Assembly: GCF_000741705.1 (NCBI RefSeq)
Contig: NZ_JGZI01000002.1
Span: forward strand, 1-64,000
Direction: 5' to 3'
Length of the DNA: 64,000 nt
From: Bifidobacterium psychraerophilum
Lineage (GTDB): Bacteria > Actinomycetota > Actinomycetes > Actinomycetales > Bifidobacteriaceae
Shown: one piece after another, positions 26,820 to 36,277 of the stretch
Layout: each line of letters starts with the position of its first letter
Position numbering within the stretch: the first letter of the stretch is position 1
Position numbers and translations under genes: made by a program
Notes under the pieces: generated by a model
What the model saw: the letters and a program-made list of their open reading frames with translations, nothing else
What the model was told of the DNA's origin: nothing
Database searches by the model: none

Positions 26820-28028
26820 TCAGCGTAAGGCCCCGTCGATCAGCGTGGTGATGAGCTCCGTATAGCCGATGCCGGTTGCCTCCCAAGCCTTCGAATACAT
26901 TGAGATGGGCGTGAAGCCGGGCATGGTGTTGATCTCATTGACCATAACCGAGCCATCCTCGCTCACGAAGGTATCCACACGGCTCAGTCCCCTGCCGTCA
27001 ACGGCGGCGAAGGCCTTGGCAGCCATGTCACGGACCTTCTGCAGCGTCTCCTCGGGGAGCTTCGCGGGCACTTCAACATGTGATGCCTCGGCATCCATGT
27101 ATTTGCTGTCGAAATCGTAGAAGGCCTCGTCATTCTGCCCGCGGTTGTCGAGCACGACCTCCCCGGGCCAGCTTGTCGCGACCTCATCGCGGTCGGAAGG
27201 ACGCAGCACCGCGCACTCGATCTCCCGTCCACTGACGCCTTCCTCGACCAGCACCTTCCAGTCGTGGCCGGCCGCTTCGAGTATCGCTCCGATGAGCTCC
27301 TTGGAATCCCCAGCATGCTCGACCTTGGTCACACCGAAACTTGATCCGGCGCGCGAAGGCTTGATGAAAAGAGGGTATTGCAGATGCGCATCCTCGATCC
27401 GGGCGAGAATCCTCTTTCCGGCCTCGATTCTCGCATCCTCATCATCCGGGATCGTTCGGGCATCAACCGTGATCCACGGTGCCACGCCGATACCCGACGC
27501 CTGCAGCAGCACTTTGGTGAAATGCTTGTCCATGCAGGCGGCCGATGCGAAGACGCCGCAACCGACGTAGGGCACACCCATCATGTCGAGCAGACCCTGC
27601 AAGGTGCCATCCTCCCCGTAGGGACCGTGCAGCACCGGGAAGACCCCGTCGATATGACCGAGGGGAGTCACCACGCCATGATCCGAGGAGTCCGCCATGC
27701 TCACGAAATTCGTGCCGTAACCCTTGGCAGGGTCCTTCAGCTCATCGTGATCGCCGATGACGAATCCATCGGCGCCACGGGACACATCAAGCAAAACGGG
27801 CCTGGAGGAGGGGGTGATCTCCACGCTGGGGAGCGAGCCGTCGTCGAGATTCCAGGCACGCGGATCCTCACCGTCTATGATCCACTGGCCCGAGCGGGTG
27901 ATGCCGATCGTCACCACGTCAAAACGTTCCGTATCAATGGCCCTCAGCACACCTGCGGCCGATATGCAGGAAATGGGATGTTCATCCGCTCGACCACCGT
28001 ATAGGACAACGATCCTCTTCTTTGGCAT
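26820..28028 (-). CDS. ddl: D-alanine--D-alanine ligase
   Basis: A 402-residue ATP-grasp enzyme joining two D-Ala for peptidoglycan precursors. It starts KRIVVLYGGRADEHPISCISA, has VFPVLHGPYGEDGTLQG near 135, the ATP-binding FIKPSRAGSSFGVTKV near 222 and the metal-binding end VNEINTMPGFTPISMYSKAW. Its length fits the longer, VanA-like or actinobacterial Ddl forms. The terminal FTPISMYSKAW is that of ordinary ligases; no sign of a vancomycin-resistance cluster surrounds it. Confidence 0.94.
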   Translation of the reverse strand: MPKKRIVVLYGGRADEHPISCISAAGVLRAIDTERFDVVTIGITRSGQWIIDGEDPRAWNLDDGSLPSVEITPSSRPVLLDVSRGADGFVIGDHDELKDPAKGYGTNFVSMADSSDHGVVTPLGHIDGVFPVLHGPYGEDGTLQGLLDMMGVPYVGCGVFASAACMDKHFTKVLLQASGIGVAPWITVDARTIPDDEDARIEAGKRILARIEDAHLQYPLFIKPSRAGSSFGVTKVEHAGDSKELIGAILEAAGHDWKVLVEEGVSGREIECAVLRPSDRDEVATSWPGEVVLDNRGQNDEAFYDFDSKYMDAEASHVEVPAKLPEETLQKVRDMAAKAFAAVDGRGLSRVDTFVSEDGSVMVNEINTMPGFTPISMYSKAWEATGIGYTELITTLIDGALR

Positions 28029-28267
28029 GATGCTCCTTCATCGACAACCGCGTGACCGCAGCTTATGTTCCGCTGGCTCGCACTCGCGACGAAGACCCCG
28101 CACACATCAACGCAGCATCGGCATCGATCAGTAACGCCCAACGAGATGTGCCGGATCATCCTCTCCCAGCTGATAAAAAGATTACCCCTCCCCCATCAAC
28201 CGGCGAGGTCCTGGAAGGGTCATCCACAACTTCGGCACGTAGCGCGGCGGCGGATGACCCACAACAC

Positions 28268-29263
28268 TCACTCCTCCGAAACGTCGGATGCGAAAAGCTC
28301 CTGAAGCATCTCTCCACAGGACAGACCTTCGTTGAGCACACGGCCCATTGCGGTGGCAAGGGGGGTTTCGACGCCAAGCGCCTTCCCCAGAGCCGCCATC
28401 GCCTCTGTGGTCGGCACACCTTCGGCAACACCGTTGCTCACCCGTGACGCCTCCTCGGGTGATAGCCCCTTCCCCAGATTCGCGCCGAATGTGTAATTCC
28501 TGCTCAAAGGCGATCCGCATGTGGCGACGAGATCGCCCACACCGGCCAGACCGGCGAAGGTGTGCTCCTGTGCGCCGGATGCGACGCCAAGGGCGATGAG
28601 TTCGGCAAGTCCGCGCGTCTGCACCATCGCAGCCGTGTTCTCCCCATATCCCGCTCCACGGCACATGCCGACGGCGAGCGCCACCACGTTCTTCAATGAG
28701 CCGCACAACTCGAGTCCGACCACATCCGGGGATGTATAGGCCTTGAAATACGAGGTGGTGCATGCCTGCGCGACGGTTTTCGCGACCACGGGATCCGAGG
28801 ATGCGACCACCGTGGCGCTGGGCTGCCTGGCGGCGACTTCCTTGCTCAGATTAGGGCCGGAAACGGCGGCGAAGCGTTGTGCGGGCAACTGCAGGGCCTC
28901 TCGGACGACCTGATCCATACGTGCCCCGGTGCTGCGCTCGATGCCCTTCATCAAGGAAACGACAATCGCATCGTCGGGAATGGCCTCGGCGAAAGCGGCA
29001 AGGGCTTCGCGCGCATATTGGGCTGCTATCGCCACCACGACGATTTCGGCATCGCGGACGGCTTGCGCCCTGTCGTTGCTGGCCGTCATCGATTCAGGAA
29101 GACGGTCCACGCTCGGCAGCCGCGATCCGTTGCGGTGATTGACGTTGATGTCCTCCACGATTTCGGGTTCCAGCCCCCACATCGTGACCTTGTTGCCCGC
29201 GTCCGCCAGCACCTGGCCGAATGTGGTCCCCCAGGCTCCTGCGCCCAACACACTTACGTTCAT
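28268..29263 (-). CDS. gpsA: Glycerol-3-phosphate dehydrogenase [NAD(P)+]
   Basis: A 331-residue enzyme that reduces dihydroxyacetone phosphate to sn-glycerol 3-phosphate for phospholipid synthesis. The N-terminal nucleotide fold has GAGAWGT at 7-13, and the catalytic-domain signature SLKNVVALAVGMCRGAGYGENTAA is present near 188. The neighbouring acyltransferase gene (29335-30222) acts later in the same phospholipid pathway. It is preceded by the acyltransferase gene in the same orientation with a 71-bp gap. Confidence 0.94.
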   Translation of the reverse strand: MNVSVLGAGAWGTTFGQVLADAGNKVTMWGLEPEIVEDINVNHRNGSRLPSVDRLPESMTASNDRAQAVRDAEIVVVAIAAQYAREALAAFAEAIPDDAIVVSLMKGIERSTGARMDQVVREALQLPAQRFAAVSGPNLSKEVAARQPSATVVASSDPVVAKTVAQACTTSYFKAYTSPDVVGLELCGSLKNVVALAVGMCRGAGYGENTAAMVQTRGLAELIALGVASGAQEHTFAGLAGVGDLVATCGSPLSRNYTFGANLGKGLSPEEASRVSNGVAEGVPTTEAMAALGKALGVETPLATAMGRVLNEGLSCGEMLQELFASDVSEE

Positions 29264-29334
29264 CTTTGCTACTCCAAACGGAAGGCACCTCGCCCGGCGC
29301 CTTCCCCATTCTGTATTGATATCAAACTCTCGCG

Positions 29335-30222
29335 CTATTGGCGCGCCTTACGTGTCATCGTCGGGTAATCCCACAATCCTTCGGGAGGTGGCTCCTCGCC
29401 GCGGATCTCGGACATCAGCGCTTCCATGCGCGCCCGCACGCGTTCAGTCAACTCATTGACGGCGTCCGCAGGCGGCTTATCCCCCCACGTGTCCACATCG
29501 GCGAGCAGGTCGGCATAGTCCAGTGCGGTGTCGTAGCAGAGCACGACGTTCTTTCGCGGCCACGGCCACCAGTGGTTGATGGATGCGGCTCCCCAGGTCA
29601 CAGCGGGGAACAAGGGCACCTGCTTGCCGAGACGACGTGAGGATTCCAACGCGATGTATCCGATGCCCGGTTTCAGTGACATCGGCCATTTCAGAGGATC
29701 ACGGGTGACCGTGCCCTCGGGCCAGACGGTGAGGGGACGGCCACCGGTGATGATGTTGATCGATTCTTCCTCGATCACCCTGGCCTGGCCGGTGCGACGA
29801 GGTACGGGCTGCATCCCGACCAAACGGAACCATTTGCCGATGATCGGCCATCCCGCCATCTCGGCCTTCGCCATGTAACGCGGCCTACGCCCCATATGGA
29901 ATATCGACATCATGGGGATGAAGACATCGAACTGCGTCACATGCGTCGCGGCCGTAATGAAGGTGCCGGTTTCGGGAACGTTCTCCAAGCCCCAGGCCAG
30001 CACCTTGCAGCGGTTACGAACCACCCAAGTGGCTCCGGCGAGCAGCCTGTCCGTGGCCTTCGGGTTCTGTGCCGCTATCTCCGCGGCATTGGGTCGATGC
30101 ACTCCGGTGGGGTAATACTGGGTGGGGTCCACGAGGTGATGTTTCTCGCGCAGCAGATCCACCTGCACATCCGAAAGTGGCTCCACTGCCGAGCGTGGAG
30201 ACGGTTTTCCTTTGGATACCAT
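29335..30222 (-). CDS. plsC: 1-acyl-sn-glycerol-3-phosphate acyltransferase-like protein
   Basis: A 295-residue membrane-associated acyltransferase that would convert lysophosphatidate to phosphatidate. The HVTQFD block (HX4D) holds the catalytic His and Asp near residue 93, and VWPEGTVTRDPLKWPMSLKPGIG contains the EGT block binding glycerol phosphate. The N-terminal 65 residues are polar and not part of the family core. Several PlsC paralogues are common in actinobacteria, so exact acceptor specificity is unproven. Encoded next to gpsA. Confidence 0.85.
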   Translation of the reverse strand: MVSKGKPSPRSAVEPLSDVQVDLLREKHHLVDPTQYYPTGVHRPNAAEIAAQNPKATDRLLAGATWVVRNRCKVLAWGLENVPETGTFITAATHVTQFDVFIPMMSIFHMGRRPRYMAKAEMAGWPIIGKWFRLVGMQPVPRRTGQARVIEEESINIITGGRPLTVWPEGTVTRDPLKWPMSLKPGIGYIALESSRRLGKQVPLFPAVTWGAASINHWWPWPRKNVVLCYDTALDYADLLADVDTWGDKPPADAVNELTERVRARMEALMSEIRGEEPPPEGLWDYPTMTRKARQ

Positions 30223-30296
30223 AGCCTCTATTGTGCCCTACATCGTGGCCCTCCGGTGCAGATGCCCCCGAATTGCCGTGGATCAATCCCTCGCGC

Positions 30297-31628
30297 TCAG
30301 GAAATATCAGCTCCCAAGGCGCTCAGTTTCTCACGGAAATCCTCATATCCACGATCGATGAGTGAGATGCCGTGCACGGTGGACGGGCCCTCAGCCGTCA
30401 GTGCGGCGATCAGGTGGCTGAACCCCCCGCGCAGATCAGGCACATCGATATCCTGGCCGGTCAGCGGAGTGGGTCCGAAGATCACTGCGGAATGTTCGAA
30501 GTTCTGCTGCTGGAAGCGGCATGGGAGCGAACCGAGGCACTCGCGGTACAACTGGATCGTCGCCCCCATCGAAATCAGGGGCTTGGTGAAGCCGAAACGG
30601 TTCTCGTACACGGTCTCATGCACGATGCTCAGCCCTTTGGCCTGCGTCAATGCCACAACCAGGGGCTGCTGCCAGTCGGTCATGAAGCCGGGATGCACAT
30701 CGGTTTCGATGGCCACAGGCTTCAGATCGCCGCCCGGATGCCAGAAGCGTATGCCGTTGTCGCGAACGTCGAATTCCCCGCCGATTTTGCGGAACACATT
30801 GAGGAAGGTCATCATCGAAGGCTGATCCGCACCCTCAACGAAGATGTCGCCATGTGTGGCGAGTGCCGCGGAGGCCCAGCTCGCGCCCTCGATGCGGTCG
30901 GGCAGCGAGGTGTGCGTATAGCCTTTGAGGGCCTTGACGCCTTCGATGCGTATCGTCCGGTCGACATCGACGGAGATCTGAGCCCCCATCTTCTGCAGGA
31001 CCGCGACCAGATCCATGATCTCCGGTTCGGTGGCGGCTCCGGAAAGCTCGGTCTTCCCTTCCGCCAGGACGGCCGCGAGCAGAGTCTGCTCGGTGGCGCC
31101 TACAGAAGGGTAAGGCAGATGAATCTTGGCGCCATGCAAACCATCCGGTGCGGTGATATGGATGCCCGCCTCATGCTCCTTATCGACCTGCGCACCCAGA
31201 CGCCGCAAGGTCTCCAGATGGAAGTCGATGGGACGGCTGCCGATGCGGCATCCGCCCAGCGCCGGTATGAAGGCCTCTCCCAGACGGTGCAGGAGCGGGC
31301 CGGAGAACAGGATCGGAATACGGGAAGAGCCCGAAAGCGTGTCCACATCGGCGACGTCGGCCAGTTCGACATGTGTTGCGTCAATGGTGACCACACCGTC
31401 CTTCGCCTGGACGTCGACGCCGACGCCGTGCAGGCGCAGCAGATCGGAAACGACCTGCACATCCCTGATCTCCGGAACGTTCTTCAATGTGGATACACCT
31501 GGCGCGAGCAGTGCCGCGACCATGGCCTTGCTCACGAAGTTCTTCGCACCACGCACCCTGATCGTGCCCTCAAGAGGTTTACCCCCCACGACATGCAATA
31601 CATCTCTCTCAGGTTCAACACTGGCCAC
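30297..31628 (-). CDS. murA: UDP-N-acetylglucosamine 1-carboxyvinyltransferase
   Basis: A 443-residue enzyme that transfers enolpyruvate from PEP to UDP-GlcNAc, the first committed step of peptidoglycan synthesis. The substrate-binding KN pair is at 29-30 and the catalytic loop reads ALGGCRIGSRP with Cys127, so the fosfomycin-target cysteine is retained. Its C-terminus has the DLRGGFSHLIAALTAEG segment. It is a single-gene unit on the minus strand, 74 bases upstream of the plsC-like gene. Confidence 0.94.
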   Translation of the reverse strand: MASVEPERDVLHVVGGKPLEGTIRVRGAKNFVSKAMVAALLAPGVSTLKNVPEIRDVQVVSDLLRLHGVGVDVQAKDGVVTIDATHVELADVADVDTLSGSSRIPILFSGPLLHRLGEAFIPALGGCRIGSRPIDFHLETLRRLGAQVDKEHEAGIHITAPDGLHGAKIHLPYPSVGATEQTLLAAVLAEGKTELSGAATEPEIMDLVAVLQKMGAQISVDVDRTIRIEGVKALKGYTHTSLPDRIEGASWASAALATHGDIFVEGADQPSMMTFLNVFRKIGGEFDVRDNGIRFWHPGGDLKPVAIETDVHPGFMTDWQQPLVVALTQAKGLSIVHETVYENRFGFTKPLISMGATIQLYRECLGSLPCRFQQQNFEHSAVIFGPTPLTGQDIDVPDLRGGFSHLIAALTAEGPSTVHGISLIDRGYEDFREKLSALGADIS

Positions 31629-31763
31629 GGCAGACTCCTCTTTATCCGAATGCGGTCCTTACACGACTGATTCTCCCTACAACTTCAAATAGTCTGCCAC
31701 ATGGCATGTGGGGACAGCGTGAAATGTGCGCGAAGCCGAACCCAGCCTCCACACCTCGTTTCC

Positions 31764-32924
31764 TCATCGAAGAGAACGCGCGATTTTCGAGCCGAGATCG
31801 GGATCCCACATCGCGCCGGTCGCACTCATCACCGCATCCGCTCCGGCCTGGCGGTACTCGGCGAAATCCTGCGCATCAAGCACACCCCCGACGCCCACGA
31901 TCGAGAAATCCAGATCACGCCGGGAGCGCATCCCGTCGAGTCTCCTGACCATATCGAGACCGGAAGGACGTATGGCATTGCCGCATACACCGCTGCGGTC
32001 GCGCCCCTCGCCCGGAAGAGCCTGATTGCCTCGGGCATCCACGAGCTTTGCGGAAATCGTGTTGATGGCCGCCAGACCCTGGACCACACCGTGGGCCACC
32101 GTGGCTTCGATGATGCGGTCAAGGGCCCGGTCATCGGGTATGTACGCCAGCTTGACGATCAGCGGGATGTCCCCTATCTCATTCTTCACGGCTTCGCATA
32201 TCCGCCCCACCAACTGAGGGTCATCGCACAGCAGACGGTGTTTGCCCTCATTCGGGCAACTGGTGTTCATCTCGATCACCTTGGCACCTGTTTCCTGAAG
32301 CAAGGCGGCCGTGTCAACATGGTCACGGATATACGCTGCGGTATCCATTCCGGATACGCGGGAGCCCTGGAAGCTGCCGATAAGCAATTGCCCCGGACCC
32401 GCGTGGGCTATGGCCTGCTGCATGTCCGGCTGCCAGACATCGGGATCACGCGAGGGCACTCCGAATGAATTCGAGATGGATATGGGCCTGCCGTAACGGT
32501 CGTCGGCCAGCACACCCTCGTCGCTTTCGGTACCTCCCGGTTCGAGAAAACCATCCTCGGCAGCGGGATGAACGGCGAGCACGTTGGGGAAGGGGTTGCA
32601 TGCCCAGGCCCTGGAACGCACCGTTTTGTAGACGCAGATGTCGAAGCCCATCCGGAAGGCGGCATCCGTGAACGCGCTGTTGAGCAGCGGTCCCGCAGGG
32701 ATACCGAAGGGTGTCCTCAGTGGCTGGCCCAGGAAGGAGAAGGGCGTATCCACCGCACCCCCCGAAGGGGTGACCGTCTGCCGCGATGATGCGTCGGCCT
32801 GCGCGAATGCACCGAAAGGACCCTCCGCATAGTTCCGCTCATAGCTGCGTTTCACATCATAGAATGGCTGATCCGCAGCACCTTCGTCAGATTGTTGATT
32901 GACCCCACCGCTTTGGATGCTCAT
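31764..32924 (-). CDS. Dihydroorotate dehydrogenase-like flavoprotein
   Basis: A 386-residue TIM-barrel FMN enzyme. The start of the barrel reads FGIPAGPLLNSAFTDAA, then FDICVYKTVRS near 92, EMNTSCPNEGK near 217, LIVKLAYIPDD and VGVGGVLDAQDFAEYRQAGADAV near 340. This matches dihydroorotate oxidases, but it lies away from other pyrimidine genes and the Ser/Cys catalytic base is not clearly assigned (Cys in NTSCPN). A related dihydropyrimidine-type dehydrogenase is an alternative. Confidence 0.75.
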   Translation of the reverse strand: MSIQSGGVNQQSDEGAADQPFYDVKRSYERNYAEGPFGAFAQADASSRQTVTPSGGAVDTPFSFLGQPLRTPFGIPAGPLLNSAFTDAAFRMGFDICVYKTVRSRAWACNPFPNVLAVHPAAEDGFLEPGGTESDEGVLADDRYGRPISISNSFGVPSRDPDVWQPDMQQAIAHAGPGQLLIGSFQGSRVSGMDTAAYIRDHVDTAALLQETGAKVIEMNTSCPNEGKHRLLCDDPQLVGRICEAVKNEIGDIPLIVKLAYIPDDRALDRIIEATVAHGVVQGLAAINTISAKLVDARGNQALPGEGRDRSGVCGNAIRPSGLDMVRRLDGMRSRRDLDFSIVGVGGVLDAQDFAEYRQAGADAVMSATGAMWDPDLGSKIARSLR

Positions 32925-33069
32925 ACACTCTCCCTCGCACAGCTGTTTCCGAGCACGCTATCGCGCCGCATAACGCCATGCTATCGGCAACACTGTATCC
33001 GCTCCCCCGAAACAGCGCGATGCCGGACAGCCTTACTGCTCGGGCGTTCCGTAGGGAACGCCCACGCTG

Positions 33070-33115
33070 CCCGGACCGTGCAAGAGCCTCAGGCTCTTGC
33101 ACTGAGAGGTCCGGG
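33070..33115 (-). terminator. Two-tier hairpin with the leuD stop codon as its loop
   Basis: GTGCAAGAGCC (33078-33088) and GGCTCTTGCAC (33092-33102) form an 11-bp stem whose 3-nt loop (33089-33091) is the leuD TGA codon. An outer 8-bp stem CCCGGACC/GGTCCGGG (33070-33077 with 33108-33115) extends it. It acts as a probable terminator overlapping the coding end. Confidence 0.75.
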
Positions 33116-33769
33116 CCAATTGTCTTGTTCCTCGCGGGCGGAGGTTATGGGCTCGGATGGCAGGTGCCTGGCCGGAATCGTCTTTGGTTTGAAGGGGAAT
33201 CGCTCGGCCCTGCGTTTCTCGAATGCGGTGATGTCCTCTTCATGCTGCAGGGTCAGATCGATGTCATCGAATCCGTTCATCAAACGCCACCGCGTATAGT
33301 CGTCGACGTCAAAGGGAAGCGTCACATCGCCACAGGTCGCTGTCCTCTCCTGCAGATCGACGGTGATGCTGCGTCCGGGCTCCTCCTCAAGCAGCTTCCA
33401 GAGCAACTCGATCGACTCCTGAGGCATGATCGCCGCAAGCACTCCGTTCTTCGCGGCATTGCCGTAGAAGATGTCCGCGAAACGGGGGGCGATGACCACA
33501 CGGAAACCATAGTCGTGCAGTGCCCACACCGCATGCTCGCGAGACGAGCCGATGCCGAAATCGGATCCGGTAACCAGAATCTGGCCGGAGGCATACTCCT
33601 TCTGGTTCAGCGCGAAGGCCGGGTCGCGTCGCCAGGCATAGAAGAGCGCGTCTTCGAAGCCGGATTTGCTGACCCTCTTGAGGAACACCGCCGGGATGAT
33701 CTGATCGGTATCCACATTGGAACGTCGGAGGGGAACCCCCACTCCGGTGATCACATTGAGCTTTTCCAT
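33089..33769 (-). CDS. leuD: 3-isopropylmalate dehydratase small subunit
   Basis: A 226-residue swivel-domain subunit of isopropylmalate isomerase in leucine synthesis, joining LeuC. Motifs: NVDTDQIIP near 19-27, [13 protein letters not shown] near 70, [11 protein letters not shown] and the C-terminal part. ATG 33769 (MEKLN) is chosen over an upstream frame to 33982, which is not protein-like. AGGGAG lies about 10 bases upstream. The gene follows leuC by 109 bases, and its last codons fold into the terminator hairpin. Confidence 0.94.
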   Translation of the reverse strand: MEKLNVITGVGVPLRRSNVDTDQIIPAVFLKRVSKSGFEDALFYAWRRDPAFALNQKEYASGQILVTGSDFGIGSSREHAVWALHDYGFRVVIAPRFADIFYGNAAKNGVLAAIMPQESIELLWKLLEEEPGRSITVDLQERTATCGDVTLPFDVDDYTRWRLMNGFDDIDLTLQHEEDITAFEKRRAERFPFKPKTIPARHLPSEPITSAREEQDNWPGPLSARA

Positions 33770-33878
33770 GCCCGTTACACTCCCTTCGCCGCAGCGCTGC
33801 CCGCACTGCGACACTGACTGAGCCGCTGTTGCCGCGAACTCACACATATTGCGCCTCGCGCATCTGATCCGATGACGT

Positions 33879-35282
33879 TCACAGGTCGGTGGGGCTGCTG
33901 ATGGTCCCACGCACCGCCGTGGCCGCGGCGACCAGCGGGGAGGCCAGATGGGTCCTGCTCCCCTTGCCCTGCCGTCCTTCAAAGTTTCTGTTGGAAGTCG
34001 ATATGGCCCTTTCGCCAGGAACCATCTTGTCTGGATTCATACCCAGGCACATCGAGCATCCGGCATTGCGCCATTCGGCACCGAAAGCCTCGAAGACCTT
34101 GTCAAGCCCCTCGCTTTCCGCCTGCAACCTCACACGGGACGATGCCGGGACGACCAGAACACGATGTATGCTCTTCGCCTTATGCCTGCCCTTCATCACC
34201 GAGGCGGCGGCCCGAAGATCCTCGATCCTGCCATTCGTGCAGGATCCTATGAAGACCGTGTCCACGGGAATGTCCTTGATCGACATCCCTGGCTGAAGTC
34301 CCATATACGCGATCGCGCTTGCCGCGGCACGCCGTTTGCTCTCATCGGTGATGCGCTCCGGAACAGGGACCTGAGCGTTGATCGGCAGCCCCTGCCCAGG
34401 GTTGGTCCCCCAGGTGACGAATGGAGCCAACTCCTCGGCGTTCAGAGTCACTTCCTTGTCGAATACGGCATCGTCGTCGGTTTGCAGGGTCTTCCAATAC
34501 TCGACCGCACGATCCCACATCTCGCCTTCAGGTGCATGGGGACGACCCTTGAGGTAGTCATAGGTGATCTGGTCCGGGGAGATCATCCCGGCCCTGGCGC
34601 CCGCCTCGATCGACATATTGCAGATCGTCATCCTGGCTTCCATCGAAAGCTGATGAATGGCCTTGCCCCGGTATTCGATCACATGGCCCTGGCCACCGCC
34701 CGTACCGATTTTCGCGATGATGGCCAATACGATGTCCTTGGCGGTCACTCCCGCGGGGAGATCGCCCTCCACATTGATGGCCATGGTCTTGAAGGGTTTG
34801 AGGCTCAGCGTCTGCGTCGCCATGACGTGTTCGACCTCGGAGGTGCCGATACCGAAGGCGAGCGCGCCGAAAGCGCCGTGTGTGGACGTATGGGAATCGC
34901 CGCAGACCACGGTCATACCCGGTTGGGTGAGTCCGAGCTGCGGTCCCACCTGGTGGACGATGCCCTGATCGGCATCCCCCAATGCATGCAGACGGACGCC
35001 GAACTCCTTGCAGTTGCTCTCCAACGTCGAGATCTGCAGTGCGGAGGTCTTGTCCGCGATGGGCATGTCGATATTCACGGTTGGTGTGTTGTGGTCTTCG
35101 GTGGCTATGGTCAGCTCAGGCCGGCGCAGCTGTCTGTGCGCCGCGCGCAACCCCTCGAAGGCCTGCGGACTGGTCACCTCATGCATCAGCTGCAGGTCTA
35201 TGTAGATCAAATCGGGCGCGCCGTCTTGCCCCTGGCGCACCAAATGGTCGGCCCAGACCTTCTCGGCCAGTGTTGTTCCCAT
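33879..35282 (-). CDS. leuC: 3-isopropylmalate dehydratase large subunit
   Basis: A 467-residue aconitase-family subunit with a 4Fe-4S cluster. Cluster cysteines sit in [11 protein letters not shown] and in [26 protein letters not shown] near 131 forms part of the active site. ATG 35282 (MGTTLAEK) has GAGG about six bases upstream; an upstream ATG at 35294 has none. It is the first gene of leuCD, divergent from an IclR-type regulator gene. No leucine-rich leader peptide or T-box is visible before it. Confidence 0.94.
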   Translation of the reverse strand: MGTTLAEKVWADHLVRQGQDGAPDLIYIDLQLMHEVTSPQAFEGLRAAHRQLRRPELTIATEDHNTPTVNIDMPIADKTSALQISTLESNCKEFGVRLHALGDADQGIVHQVGPQLGLTQPGMTVVCGDSHTSTHGAFGALAFGIGTSEVEHVMATQTLSLKPFKTMAINVEGDLPAGVTAKDIVLAIIAKIGTGGGQGHVIEYRGKAIHQLSMEARMTICNMSIEAGARAGMISPDQITYDYLKGRPHAPEGEMWDRAVEYWKTLQTDDDAVFDKEVTLNAEELAPFVTWGTNPGQGLPINAQVPVPERITDESKRRAAASAIAYMGLQPGMSIKDIPVDTVFIGSCTNGRIEDLRAAASVMKGRHKAKSIHRVLVVPASSRVRLQAESEGLDKVFEAFGAEWRNAGCSMCLGMNPDKMVPGERAISTSNRNFEGRQGKGSRTHLASPLVAAATAVRGTISSPTDL

Positions 35283-35380
35283 CATCCACCTCATTCATCA
35301 ATTCCGTTGCCGTGTTCAGCAGCGGACAACATTCGTAGTGCCTTAAATCGAGTATGGAACGTATACCAATTTCTGGACTT

Positions 35381-35409
35381 TTGCATTTCACAATATGAGA
35401 TGGCATAAT
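35381..35409 (+). promoter_or_regulatory. Predicted promoter of the IclR-type regulator, possibly leaderless
   Basis: TTGCAT, a 17-base spacer and CATAAT end only 8 bases before ATG 35417. There is no Shine-Dalgarno sequence, so the transcript probably starts at or next to the ATG. Confidence 0.55.
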
Positions 35410-35416
35410 CCCATAT

Positions 35417-36253
35417 ATGACCTTCACCGAACCCCTTTCAGAAATAAGTCAGGAACGGCACGATAACGCTGTTCTTGCCCGCAGCGGCGGCGCCGATTCC
35501 GCACCAGCCATAGACGACTCGGAAATACATTCGGGCGTCGGAGTGCTTGACAAAACCGTCAAGATACTGGATGCCCTGGAATCAGGGCCTTCGACGCTCG
35601 GCCAGCTCGTCGCGGCCACCGGACTCGCACGCCCGACCGCCCATCGTCTGGCCATCGCCCTGGAACGGCACCGCTTCGTTCTGCGCGACGCCCACGGTCG
35701 TTTCGTTCTTGGCTCCCGCTTCGCCGAACTCGCCGCCGCAGCAGGCGAAGACCGGCTGCTCACCGCGGCGGGGCCGATACTCCAGACCCTGCTCGATCGC
35801 ACCGGGGAATCCGCGCAGATCTTCCGCCGCCAGGGCGACCAGAGGGTGTGCATCGCATCAGTGGAGCGCAGCAGTGGCCTGCGCGACTCGATACCGGTCG
35901 GAGCGATGCTCTCGATGGAGGCCGGTTCCGCGGCCCAGATACTGCTGGCATGGGAGGATTCGGAACGCCTGCACCGCGGTCTGCGGCACGCGAAATTCAC
36001 GGCCAGCAAACTCGCCGCCGTTCGCAAACGCGGATGGGCCGAATCATCGAACGAGAGGGAGGCGGGTGTCTCATCGATCTCCGCCCCGATCAGGAACGCT
36101 TCGGGAAGCGTGATCGCCGCCATATCGATATCGGGCCCGACCGATCGCATGGGAACATCACCAGGCCGTCACTACGCGCCCCTGGTGATGGCTGCCGGTA
36201 AATACCTATCCGACGCAATCGTCAAGGCGGCGCCGCTGGCCGGCAACCTCTGA
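35417..36253 (+). CDS. IclR-family regulator, probable leuCD regulator (LtbR/NdgR-like)
   Basis: A 278-residue regulator. An N-terminal winged helix (VLDKTVKILDALE...LARPTAHRLAIALERHRF) is followed by the IclR effector domain with ESAQIFRRQGDQRVCIASVERSSGLRDSIPVGAM and ending ISISGPTDRM. Divergent placement from leuCD is the conserved context of the actinobacterial LtbR/NdgR group, which controls leucine genes. About 40 extra residues precede the winged helix. No ribosome site precedes the ATG, and the predicted promoter sits within 10 bases of it. Confidence 0.9.
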   Translation: MTFTEPLSEISQERHDNAVLARSGGADSAPAIDDSEIHSGVGVLDKTVKILDALESGPSTLGQLVAATGLARPTAHRLAIALERHRFVLRDAHGRFVLGSRFAELAAAAGEDRLLTAAGPILQTLLDRTGESAQIFRRQGDQRVCIASVERSSGLRDSIPVGAMLSMEAGSAAQILLAWEDSERLHRGLRHAKFTASKLAAVRKRGWAESSNEREAGVSSISAPIRNASGSVIAAISISGPTDRMGTSPGRHYAPLVMAAGKYLSDAIVKAAPLAGNL

Positions 36254-36277
36254 AATCCGCAGGCGCCGCCTGATGAC

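Noticed and set aside
33948-35408. Long + strand frame opposite leuC
   Set aside because: No family resemblance; leuC motifs are complete on the minus strand.
35283-35416. Leucine attenuator or T-box before leuC
   Set aside because: The gap is too short and has no run of Leu codons or T-box motif.
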